Assembly: GCA_002314715.1 (NCBI GenBank)
Contig: DCGY01000013.1
Coordinates: 1-22,623 of the forward strand
Source: Lachnospiraceae bacterium UBA1766
GTDB lineage: Bacteria; Bacillota; Clostridia; Lachnospirales; Lachnospiraceae
DNA length: 22,623 nt
Reading direction: 5' to 3'
Positions 8,701 through 15,555 of this stretch are shown piece by piece. The notes below the pieces were generated by a model. The model ran no database searches. It was not told the DNA's origin and saw only the letters and a program-made list of their open reading frames with translations. The translations under genes were made by a program, and so were the position numbers. The stretch's first letter is position 1, and the number at the start of each line of letters is the position of its first letter.

Positions 8701-9430
8701 AGGTGCACTGGATTACATCAAGAAGCCTTTTGACCACACCGTAGCGCTGAAGCGTATTGAGAGAGTATTGGAACTTTCTTATCTGCAGAAGTATTTGCAG
8801 AAAGAAGTAACCCGTCAGACGGAAACAGCAGAGAATCGACGGGTACACGCGGAAAATCTGTTTTCACAGTTTATCCAAACCATGAGTAATTCCATCGATG
8901 CCAAGGATAAATATACCAATGGTCATTCCGCGCGTGTGGCGAAGTATTCCGTTATGCTGGCAAAGCGTATGGGCTATGAGGACAATCTGGTAAATGTGGA
9001 ATATATTGGTTTGTTGCATGATATCGGTAAAATCGGTATTCCGGATGACATTATCAATAAGCCGTCCAAACTGACGGATGAAGAATATGCAATTGTAAAG
9101 ACCCATCCTATGATTGGATACAATATTTTGAAGAATGTCACCGAGTTCCAGGATCTTTCCATCGGTGCAAGATGGCACCATGAGAGATATGACGGTAAGG
9201 GTTATCCGGACCAGTTAAAGGGAGAGGAAATTCCTGAAATTGCCCGTATTGTAGGTGTGGCAGATGCTTATGATGCCATGACCTCCAAGAGAAGCTACCG
9301 TGGTATCCTGCCACAGGAAACCATCATCAGTGAAATTGAGCGCTGCAGCGGAACACAATTTGATCCGAAAATCGCGAAGATTATGCTGGAATTAATCCGG
9401 GAAGATACAGAATACACCATGCATGAATAA
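5738..9430 (+). CDS. 7TM-PAS hybrid histidine kinase with two receivers, HPt and HD-GYP domain
   Basis: A 1230-residue multidomain protein. Order: about seven hydrophobic helices (7-228); PAS-like domain ~235-345; HisKA with H366 (NISHEIRTP); HATPase with N-box at 479-487, DTGVG (D516) and GVGLGL (546-551); receiver 1 with D621/D622, D665 (MDHMMP) and K719; HPt with H819 (IVHALKST); receiver 2 with D901-D903, D944 (LDIHMP) and K996; and HD-GYP ~1040-1225. The HD-GYP ligands all look intact: H1063, H1094-D1095, H1123, H1147-H1148, D1176, plus GYP at 1155-1157. The likely role is a membrane sensor that autophosphorylates, relays internally His-Asp-His-Asp, and controls an attached c-di-GMP phosphodiesterase. 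The start is ambiguous: ATG 5738 has only a weak purine tract, while ATG 5756 has GGCGGGA at 5742-5748; the second start removes six residues. It is first in an operon running to 15209. The sensed ligand is unknown. Confidence 0.93.
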   Translation: MRRDFCMVLFYNIVMAVFATLSFQFAISYFVREKNIGKMKWLIFLLGLASGFTNAGYMLMSVTRISSYSLLFRNIGMIAESTYVYLEFLLCVDQVEIRRFMKRLLRFFGTFIFGIITFIRALPQEVHFETIKGYTAFVTNYSLGHYLQSVFFGSFISVMLLLGTIWFFQQKTYREKVFVGLVYISNFLFMISAVPYFLGITTSHPAFWYCLGTMGAYFILWYAGIKFSGFTVTEQSISSDIFRTVNVGLLIFSPDGKLNMINDFAKEMLGVQKVLEQEIQDFFQVPTSEFTDLKHILQSQSSVECKWQGFYDNKSFHVNVTAKKDKKNDPICLIFAITDITKEEEMIAEVVKANRVKSEFLTNISHEIRTPLNTILGMDKMILRQGKDNEILGYANDIDKAGQALLSMIDDILDFSKIESGQMEIHEDVYSLASLVNDGMNMVYLKAKSKNIRTEVTLNREIPSEYVGDEFRIRQILTNLLSNAVKYTPEGGKVKVEVNALPMEDNRVNLLFRVEDTGVGIKAEDMDTIFVSFERIGAIKNRNVEGVGLGLAITKQLVDMMHGDIEINSVYQEGSVFTVTIPQTIYNHTPLGEYTYWNGTSPVADSSKFFTAPAAKVLVVDDIAMNLTVFAGLLKSTKMDIATCKSGAEAIELVRQEAFDLIFMDHMMPVMDGVECMQIIRRSADHKNANTPIIVLTANAIVGAREEYIKVGFTDYVTKPVREGDLLEIIRKYLNPTLIESEVTEEIRKSEKTEEKKDSFLDCLVRIPDLDVELGLSYCMEDTAFYREMINSYVEETKYEKMEELYQAAKWDDYRIIVHALKSTSLSIGSQKLSDEAKALEFAARDNDLDFIRKNHERVRERYAALLLQLRKALNGDNNDQSVQTSERVMDITDATILVVDDDLMNIKLAKHMLESSYKVVEADSGKKCLEILGKTEIDLILLDIHMPEMDGHEVLQAIRENKAYDSIPVVFLTADDDTEAEARGIEEGALDYIKKPFDHTVALKRIERVLELSYLQKYLQKEVTRQTETAENRRVHAENLFSQFIQTMSNSIDAKDKYTNGHSARVAKYSVMLAKRMGYEDNLVNVEYIGLLHDIGKIGIPDDIINKPSKLTDEEYAIVKTHPMIGYNILKNVTEFQDLSIGARWHHERYDGKGYPDQLKGEEIPEIARIVGVADAYDAMTSKRSYRGILPQETIISEIERCSGTQFDPKIAKIMLELIREDTEYTMHE

Positions 9431-9505
9431 GAGATATTCAGGTATGACAGAAATATTCGGCAATGAAATGTCGCCGCAAAAATTATGTAAAAGAGAGAGA
9501 AAAAG

Positions 9506-9853
9506 ATGGCAAAAGTACTTGTGATTGACGATGATTCCATGAATCAAAGAATGGCAGATTTTATTTTGAAGAAAGGAAATCATGAAACCAGACTGGCCGG
9601 CTCCGGGCAGCAGGGAATTGAAATGATGCTTCAGGAGAAGCCGGATGTGCTGCTTTTGGACATCGAAATGCCGGATATGAATGGGTTTGAGACCCTGGAA
9701 AAAATACGCAGTACAGAGGGGATTCAGGATACAAAAGTGATTTTCCTCACAGGTACGGTGGACGAACATGTAAAGGAAGAAGCGGCAAGACTGAATGTGG
9801 CTGCCATTGTGGAGAAACCTTTTAAAGCACCCGAATTGTTAGGAGCAATTTAA
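9506..9853 (+). CDS. Single-domain CheY-like response regulator
   Basis: A 115-residue receiver with no output domain: acidic pair D8/D9 (plus D10), phospho-acceptor D52 in LLLDIEMP, switch Thr at 82 (LTGT) and K104 in EKPF. It may shuttle phosphate, act as a phosphate sink, or bind a partner allosterically. The gap to the preceding kinase is 75 bases with no terminator, and its TAA is followed directly by the ATG of the next kinase, so it is part of the operon. The ribosome binding site is a weak AGAGAGA tract. No flagellar or chemotaxis gene lies in the window, so a motor role has no local support. Confidence 0.92.
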   Translation: MAKVLVIDDDSMNQRMADFILKKGNHETRLAGSGQQGIEMMLQEKPDVLLLDIEMPDMNGFETLEKIRSTEGIQDTKVIFLTGTVDEHVKEEAARLNVAAIVEKPFKAPELLGAI

Positions 9854-12800
9854 ATGAGATTGATAAACAGAAAAAATCAGCGAATCGGTATTGCACTGGT
9901 GTTTGCCATAATCATGACCATTATAATTGTGATGCAGACGCTGATGGTATTCGAGATGACGGCTGCGGAGACCAGAAGCTCCGGACAGTTCCAGATTCAA
10001 AGCATCAGCGGTGAGTTGGAGAGTACCATTGCAACCGGAAAAAACAAAGCCATGCTGTTGGCCATAAAAGCGGAACCTCTGCTTCAGGATAAAAAGGCTC
10101 TGGAAACCTTTATCCACAACGCTAAAACAGAGCTGACCAAGGAAGACAACGGATCTTGCTATAATTTATATATTGCGGGAACCGGATGGGACATTATTCC
10201 GGATTTAGAAAGACCGGAAGGCTTTGTGGCGACAGAAAGAAGCTGGTATCTCGGCGCGAAAAAAGCAGGTGGTGAGGCATACGTTACGTCACCCTATGTG
10301 GATGCCTGGACCGGTAATATTTGTTACTCTATTTCTGTTATGCTGGATGATGGAGACACGGTAATCGGTATTGATTATACCCTTGATAATATTGAGGCAT
10401 ATATTTCCGAAATGGGTGTCAGCGGTCTAAGCGATGCGGTAATTGTCACGGAGGATGGCATTATTGCGGGATATTCCGATGAAAGCTTCGTTTCCGGAAA
10501 ATTGGCAGAACTGTTGCCCAAGTATGAAGCGGTATATTCACTTGCCAAGAATCACGATGGTGTTGTGAATTATAAGATAAAATCCTCCGGTCTTTTCTAT
10601 GACAATATGTTTGCCACGAAGAGTTTGTCCGGCTGGTATTTGATTGTCAGTGAGAATGATTGGAGTCTTTACAAAAAGTCTTACATCCAATTGGCAGTCT
10701 CTTTGAGCATTAGCGTATTGTTGTTTGGAATGGTTTTGGTGTTATATTTGTCTTCCAAGAAAAATCAGGAAAAAGCAGAGGAGGCGCTGGCTTCCAAGGA
10801 AGAATTCCTGAGCCGAATTACGTCCCAGCTTCGGGAACCCTTGCAGGTAATTATGCTGCGAAGCAGGACGGAAAATATTGATATTACGGATACCTACGAA
10901 AGTAATCTGAATCAGATTCAGAACTCCAGTAAAGACTTATCCGGAATGATTGAACAAATCATTTCGTACTCCAGTATTTCCAGATCGGAAGCAGAGAATA
11001 AGCAGGATACCAAAAATACAGTCCAAAAGGGAATAATGAATGCCAAGTATCGTACCTCCATTATTTTCCTGATTGTGGCTGTCATGATAATCAGTGTGTA
11101 CACCAACATAAATGCAACTTATGGCTGGGGTGCCATGAAGATGCGGAATGAGGTCAATGAGTACGAAGACCAGTTACAGGAATGGATTGCAACGCAAAAA
11201 AGTATTCTGGATATGTTTTGCAGCATTATTTCCAACAACCCTCAGATGTTGGATGACTACCAAGGAACAATCGAATATCTGGATAAGATTACAAAGCAGT
11301 ATCCGGAAATTTCGGTTACTTATATGACCAACCCTAAGTTGGAGCATACGGTATATATGAACAATGGATGGGAGCCCAGTGACGACTGGCACGTGGAAGA
11401 GCGTCAGTGGTATATTGATACCCTGCAATCTCCTTACGGATGGAATATTTCCGCTCCCTATTACGATGAGCAGACCGGATATTATTGTGTTACCATCTCC
11501 GAGATGGTATTTGATGCACAGACCAATGAGTTCCTGGGAAATTTCGGTATCGACTTTTATATGGATAAGCTGGTGGATATTCTGGGCAGCAGTTATACCA
11601 ACCAGGGTTATGCGTTCCTGGTGGACAGTGACGGAGAAATTATTAATCACCCCAACGGAAGCTACCAGATGTCCGAATCCAATATTACCAATGTTTCTGA
11701 GCTGGAGTTCGCCGAAATCGTAGCGGACGGACAAAGTATTTCCACCATTAAGGATTATGACGGGGTGACCAAATTGGTGATTGCATCCCGAAACAGTGAG
11801 TCGAACTTTACCATTTATGTGGTAAGTACGATTTGGACGATTTTCAAAAATGTATTTCTGTATGGTTTGCTGAGTATTGCGGTCTTCCTGATTTGTATCA
11901 CAATTATCTATCGTATGATTACCAAATTGCTCAAATGGCAGGATGAAACCAATGAAACCCTGAAAAAGGCAGCAGATCAGGCAATCTCCGCAGGAAAGGC
12001 CAAGAGCGAATTTTTGGCTCAAATGTCGCATGAAATCCGAACACCAATCAATGCGGTTCTGGGTATGAATGAGATGATTTTGAGAGAAACCGATAAACCG
12101 GACATCCGCGAATACGCAAGCAATATCAAGAGCGCCGGAAAAACACTGTTGTCCTTGATTAACAGTATTTTGGACTTCTCCAAAATTGAAGACGGTAAAA
12201 TGGAGATTGTACCGGTAAAATATGATACGGCATTGTTCATCAACGACTTGATTCACGCAATTTCCGAAAGAGCCAAGGCGAAGGGTTTGGAATTAGAGGT
12301 TATTGTAGATGAAAATCTTCCGGAGCAAATGTATGGCGATGATGTGCGATTGAAGCAGGTGGTTATGAACCTTTTGACCAATGCGGTGAAATATACGGAA
12401 ACCGGTAAGGTGACCGCAACCTTCCAGGCGCAAAAGGGAGAAAATGAGGAATTCCTTTTCTTCGTGGAAATCAAAGACACCGGTATCGGTATCAAGGAAG
12501 AAGACATGGGAAAACTCTTTGAGTCCTTCCAGAGAATCGAGGAGAAGCGAAATCGTAATATTGAAGGTACCGGCTTGGGTATGGCAATCGTCATTAAACT
12601 TTTGGCCATGATGAACAGCTCTTTGCAGGTAAGCAGTGTTTACGGAGAGGGTTCTGTATTCTCCTTCCGTGTAGAGCAGGGGGTATCCGGCGAGGCAAAG
12701 GTAGGAAACTATCAGGAAAAAATTGCGCAAAATGCAACAAGAGAAAATGTAGAAAAATACATATATGCTACGGATGTCAAGGTTCTTTTGGTAGATGACA

Positions 12801-13603
12801 ATGAAATGAACCTGAAGGTGGCCAAAGGATTACTAAAGAGAAACGGTATTGTACCGGATTTGGCTGTTTCCGGCTTCGAGGCAATTGAGTTGGTACAAAA
12901 GAATTCGTATGATATTTTATTTATCGATCATATGATGCCCAAGATGGATGGTATAGAAACGCTTGCAAAAATGCGTGAAATGCAGCTGATTGGTGCAGAC
13001 AGTATTGTTATTGCATTGACGGCGAACGCCATCAGCGGAGCAAAAGAGAGGTATTTGGAAGTAGGATTTACGGACTATCTTTCCAAGCCGATTGAGGTGG
13101 AAAAACTGGAAAGACTGCTTGCAAAATACCTGCCGGAGTCGAAAGTGACTTACGTGGATAAGAAGGCATCCGGCACTTCCGCAGTTACCATAAAATCCGT
13201 GGAAGCACAGGCGCCTGCAGAGGTAGCTAGTGATGTATACACCTTGGAGGATTTGCAAAGACTGCACGAGATTTGTCCGGAAATTAATATACTGACGGGA
13301 CTTTCTTACTGTATGGATAGCAGGGAATTCTTTGAATCTATATTAGGTACTTATCTGGCGGATAATAAGCTTGAGAAGTTAAACAGCTGTTTAGAGACCA
13401 AGAATTTCGAGGATTATCGTATTGAAATCCACGCTTTAAAGACTACCTCCATGAATATTGGCGCAGAGGCAATGTCAGCCAAGGCAAAGGTTTTGGAATT
13501 TGCACTAAAAGAAGGAAATTCCGATTATGTGGAAGCACATCATGCGGATGTTATGAAGGATTATCAGGAACTTCTGGAAAAAATCAAGAAAATGGTGGAG
13601 TAG
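9854..13603 (+). CDS. Hybrid histidine kinase with tandem Cache-like sensors, a vestigial HisKA, receiver and HPt
   Basis: A 1249-residue membrane kinase. Order: TM ~11-33; extracellular dCache-like region ~36-272 (ATERSWYLGAKKAGG near 126-140, typical of Cache); TM ~276-299; HisKA-like segment ~304-380 with Ser324 where the phospho-His should be; TM ~400-416; second dCache-like region ~420-655 (EERQWYIDTL near 515-524); TM ~664-688; true HisKA with H726 (QMSHEIRTP); HATPase with N839/N843, DTGIG (D875) and GTGLGM (905-910); receiver with D981/D982, D1025 (IDHMMP) and K1078; HPt with H1193 (EIHALKTT). Only one ATPase domain exists, so the first HisKA-like part cannot act alone. It lies downstream of TAGGAG (9840-9845), immediately after the receiver gene. 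Small amino- or organic-acid ligands are typical for dCache domains, but the ligand here is unknown. Confidence 0.92.
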   Translation: MRLINRKNQRIGIALVFAIIMTIIIVMQTLMVFEMTAAETRSSGQFQIQSISGELESTIATGKNKAMLLAIKAEPLLQDKKALETFIHNAKTELTKEDNGSCYNLYIAGTGWDIIPDLERPEGFVATERSWYLGAKKAGGEAYVTSPYVDAWTGNICYSISVMLDDGDTVIGIDYTLDNIEAYISEMGVSGLSDAVIVTEDGIIAGYSDESFVSGKLAELLPKYEAVYSLAKNHDGVVNYKIKSSGLFYDNMFATKSLSGWYLIVSENDWSLYKKSYIQLAVSLSISVLLFGMVLVLYLSSKKNQEKAEEALASKEEFLSRITSQLREPLQVIMLRSRTENIDITDTYESNLNQIQNSSKDLSGMIEQIISYSSISRSEAENKQDTKNTVQKGIMNAKYRTSIIFLIVAVMIISVYTNINATYGWGAMKMRNEVNEYEDQLQEWIATQKSILDMFCSIISNNPQMLDDYQGTIEYLDKITKQYPEISVTYMTNPKLEHTVYMNNGWEPSDDWHVEERQWYIDTLQSPYGWNISAPYYDEQTGYYCVTISEMVFDAQTNEFLGNFGIDFYMDKLVDILGSSYTNQGYAFLVDSDGEIINHPNGSYQMSESNITNVSELEFAEIVADGQSISTIKDYDGVTKLVIASRNSESNFTIYVVSTIWTIFKNVFLYGLLSIAVFLICITIIYRMITKLLKWQDETNETLKKAADQAISAGKAKSEFLAQMSHEIRTPINAVLGMNEMILRETDKPDIREYASNIKSAGKTLLSLINSILDFSKIEDGKMEIVPVKYDTALFINDLIHAISERAKAKGLELEVIVDENLPEQMYGDDVRLKQVVMNLLTNAVKYTETGKVTATFQAQKGENEEFLFFVEIKDTGIGIKEEDMGKLFESFQRIEEKRNRNIEGTGLGMAIVIKLLAMMNSSLQVSSVYGEGSVFSFRVEQGVSGEAKVGNYQEKIAQNATRENVEKYIYATDVKVLLVDDNEMNLKVAKGLLKRNGIVPDLAVSGFEAIELVQKNSYDILFIDHMMPKMDGIETLAKMREMQLIGADSIVIALTANAISGAKERYLEVGFTDYLSKPIEVEKLERLLAKYLPESKVTYVDKKASGTSAVTIKSVEAQAPAEVASDVYTLEDLQRLHEICPEINILTGLSYCMDSREFFESILGTYLADNKLEKLNSCLETKNFEDYRIEIHALKTTSMNIGAEAMSAKAKVLEFALKEGNSDYVEAHHADVMKDYQELLEKIKKMVE

Positions 13604-13608
13604 TGAAA

Positions 13609-13678
13609 TGCCAAAATGGCAGGGTATTATTTCAAAAACAGGTAACCCATGATAAAATATTGTGCAAAACTGCTTGCA
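13609..13678 (+). other. Intercistronic region with small inverted repeats
   Basis: The 131-base gap between the second hybrid kinase and the HPt gene is the widest within the operon. It holds TGCCA-AAA-TGGCA (13609-13621) without a T-tract, and TGCAA/TTGCA (13663-13667 and 13674-13678). Two weak promoter-like pairs are visible, TTTCAA/TAAAAT (13630-13658) and TTGCAA/TATTGT (13674-13702), each with a 17-base spacer. An internal promoter for the HPt and HD-GYP genes is possible but not established. Confidence 0.25.
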
Positions 13679-13734
13679 AATTCAGAAATAGCAGAGTATT
13701 GTCGAAGAATAAAAGGAGTATGGGAGGAAAGAAG

Positions 13735-14088
13735 ATGACAGTTCAGGAATGTTATGAAAAGATGGGTGGCAATTATGACGAGATTATGGAAAGACTGCCA
13801 AAAGAGTCTTTGATTGAAAAATTCATGCTAAAATTTCCGGCAGATGAGTCCATGAACGGACTTCGGGCGGCAGTTGCCGAAGGAAATATCGAGAATTCTT
13901 TCCGTATGGCACATACCTTAAAGGGTGTTTGTGAAAATTTGGCTTTTACCCAGCTGGGAAAGGCCGCATCTGCGCTTACCGAACAACTCAGATCCCGTAG
14001 TTCTGAAGCGGATAGAGCACTTTATGAAGCGGTGGAGCAGGAGTATAAGCGTGTGATTGATACCATTACAGAGTATTCTGCACAATAA
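13735..14088 (+). CDS. Stand-alone histidine phosphotransfer (HPt) protein
   Basis: A 117-residue all-helical protein with the HPt signature RMAHTLKGVCENL; the phospho-acceptor is H60. It would shuttle phosphate between receivers, for example from the PAS hybrid kinase at 4001 or the receiver at 9506 to the receiver-HD-GYP regulator immediately downstream. The frame is open from 13603 (GTG) and has an ATG at 13720, but GGGAGGAAAG at 13722-13731 is placed only for ATG 13735, and the upstream residues are not conserved-looking. It differs from the HPt domains at the ends of the two hybrid kinases, which share a 'GLSYCM' lead-in missing here. It is followed by the HD-GYP regulator after 44 bases. 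Confidence 0.88.
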   Translation: MTVQECYEKMGGNYDEIMERLPKESLIEKFMLKFPADESMNGLRAAVAEGNIENSFRMAHTLKGVCENLAFTQLGKAASALTEQLRSRSSEADRALYEAVEQEYKRVIDTITEYSAQ

Positions 14089-14132
14089 GATAAAAGCTGT
14101 CTTAGGACGCAGAATCAATAGGAGGAGAAAAG

Positions 14133-15209
14133 ATGGGAAAAATACTGATTGCGGATGACGCAGAACTGAATCGTGACATTTTGTCATCGATTTTCTGTGA
14201 GCAGTTTGAAATTATTGAGGCCGAAAACGGAAGCGTAGCAATTGATAAAATTGAAGAAAATCGGGATGATTTGTCATTGATTTTCCTGGATTATATTATG
14301 CCAAAGAAGGACGGTATCGAAGTATTGGCCTATATGAACGAAGCAAGCTTAATCGACAAAATTCCGGTTATTATGATTACCGGTGAGGCCACTACGGAAA
14401 GCGATATTAAGGCATATGAGTTGGGTGCTGCGGATATTATTTACAAGCCCTTTTCCAGACGCGTGGTTACCAGACGTGCTTTGAATATTATTGAGTTGTA
14501 CGAACAGCGTCAGGATATTGAGAAACAGTTGGAGAACAGAACCATTGAATTGAAATTTGCAATGAAAAAGCTTTCTCAGGTGCATGAGAAGATGGCAAAG
14601 AACAATGAATTCCTTCAGAATGCACTAAGTTCTGTCGTGGAATTCAGAAGCTTGGAGTCCGGACTGCATATTCAGAGAGTAAAAAACTTCACCAGAATTC
14701 TTTTGAATACCTGGAAGAGTTTGTATCCGGACAGTGGTTTATTGGATGCACAAATTGATACCATTGTATCCGCTGCCGCATTACATGATTTGGGTAAGAT
14801 TGCAATTCCGGACGAAATTTTATTAAAGCCCGGGAAATTGACTCGTGAAGAATTTGATATTATGAAAACCCATACCACCAAGGGCTGCGAATTGCTGGAG
14901 AAATTCAAACAGGAGGATTCCGATTTCTATCATTTCAGTTATGATATTTGTCGTTACCATCATGAACGATATGACGGAAAGGGTTATCCGGATGGCTTGT
15001 CCGGAAATGCAATCCCGATTTGGGCTCAGGTTGTTTCCATTGCGGATGTATACGATGCCTTGGTAAGCCCTCGTGTTTATAAGGCGCCTTATGATGTAGA
15101 GGAAGCCTATCGTATGATTCACAGAGGAGAGTGTGGTGTTTTCTCACCGGAGTTGATGAACTGCTTCGATACGGCAAAGTTTGAGATTATTGCTGCAACA
15201 GAAAATTAA
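14133..15209 (+). CDS. Receiver-HD-GYP response regulator (c-di-GMP phosphodiesterase, RpfG-like architecture)
   Basis: A 358-residue protein: receiver 1-~120 with D8/D9, D53 (FLDYIMP) and K105 (YKPF); a coiled-coil linker ~122-160; then HD-GYP. The HD-GYP catalytic and metal-ligand set is present: H179, H218-D219 (ALHDLGK), H247 (KTHTTKG), H276-H277 (RYHHERYDGKGYP) and D305. It is expected to hydrolyse cyclic-di-GMP in the cytoplasm, with activity set by phosphorylation of D53. It resembles RpfG in domain order only. A strong AGGAGGAG precedes the ATG. It is last in the operon, and a hairpin follows within 15 bases of the stop. The cognate phosphodonor is most simply the HPt encoded just upstream. 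Confidence 0.93.
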   Translation: MGKILIADDAELNRDILSSIFCEQFEIIEAENGSVAIDKIEENRDDLSLIFLDYIMPKKDGIEVLAYMNEASLIDKIPVIMITGEATTESDIKAYELGAADIIYKPFSRRVVTRRALNIIELYEQRQDIEKQLENRTIELKFAMKKLSQVHEKMAKNNEFLQNALSSVVEFRSLESGLHIQRVKNFTRILLNTWKSLYPDSGLLDAQIDTIVSAAALHDLGKIAIPDEILLKPGKLTREEFDIMKTHTTKGCELLEKFKQEDSDFYHFSYDICRYHHERYDGKGYPDGLSGNAIPIWAQVVSIADVYDALVSPRVYKAPYDVEEAYRMIHRGECGVFSPELMNCFDTAKFEIIAATEN

Positions 15210-15223
15210 GAGAGAAAAAAGAG

Positions 15224-15247
15224 AAGTCCCTGCATCGCAGGGACTTT
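15224..15247 (+). terminator. Hairpin terminator at the end of the signalling operon
   Basis: AAGTCCCTGC (15224-15233) pairs perfectly with GCAGGGACTT (15237-15246) around a three-base loop. The T-tract is short (TTTCCTT), so efficiency is uncertain. A run of six A sits upstream, so on the minus strand the hairpin is followed by T-rich sequence after a gap. Confidence 0.65.
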
Positions 15248-15294
15248 CCTTGCAAAATGAGTAGGGCAGTTGTTTTCGTTTCGAGGAGGAATTG

Positions 15295-15552
15295 ATGAAG
15301 GTAGTGGTATCCGGCGTAAGCCAGAGAGAAGACAAAAAGGTCGCATATGTTTTGTTTGAAGACGGAGATTTCTCTGCGGAGGGAATCATACCGGACTGTA
15401 AAATTATTGCAAACAAAGGCTTTTCGGATGAAAAAATTTCCGATTTGGAAGAGTTTATGCGAAATCATATTATGGAATTAAAAAACAAGGCAGTGGAAAT
15501 CAATCCCTTCCGTGCCTTGATGAAAGACGAAAACAATCGGTTAGGAGTTTAA
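15295..15552 (+). CDS. Small protein of unknown function paired with PTS EIIC
   Basis: An 85-residue soluble protein that I do not recognise. It starts with a beta-rich half (KVVVSGVSQREDKKVAYVLF, then EDGDFSAEGIIPDCK) and ends with a helical half (ISDLEEFMRNHIMELKNKA). No signal peptide, metal-binding cysteines or phosphorylation motif stands out; it is not an EIIA or EIIB. GAGGAGGA (15283-15290) fits ATG 15295; an in-frame TTG at 15292 is too close. Only three bases separate its stop from the EIIC start, so the two are very likely co-translated and may work together. No promoter was found in the 47 bases after the preceding hairpin. Confidence 0.7.
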   Translation: MKVVVSGVSQREDKKVAYVLFEDGDFSAEGIIPDCKIIANKGFSDEKISDLEEFMRNHIMELKNKAVEINPFRALMKDENNRLGV

Positions 15553-15555
15553 GTG

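Noticed and set aside
9506..9853. The single-domain receiver as a truncated larger regulator
   Set aside because: The receiver is complete (D52, T82, K104) and ends in a stop that directly abuts the next start codon, with no remnant of an output domain downstream.
11174..12256. A 360-codon open frame on the minus strand inside the Cache hybrid kinase
   Set aside because: It lies wholly antisense to a gene whose Cache, TM and HisKA segments are clearly conserved. Its translation has no recognisable domain and reads like the complement of a coding region.
13603..13734. An N-terminal extension of the HPt protein starting at GTG 13603 or ATG 13720
   Set aside because: The GGGAGGAAAG at 13722-13731 is spaced for ATG 13735, and the extension is Lys/Asn-rich with no conserved character.
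4001..15209. A chemotaxis or flagellar locus, suggested by the CheY-like protein and receivers
   Set aside because: There is no methyl-accepting receptor domain, CheA, CheW, CheB/R or flagellar gene; the outputs are HD-GYP domains.
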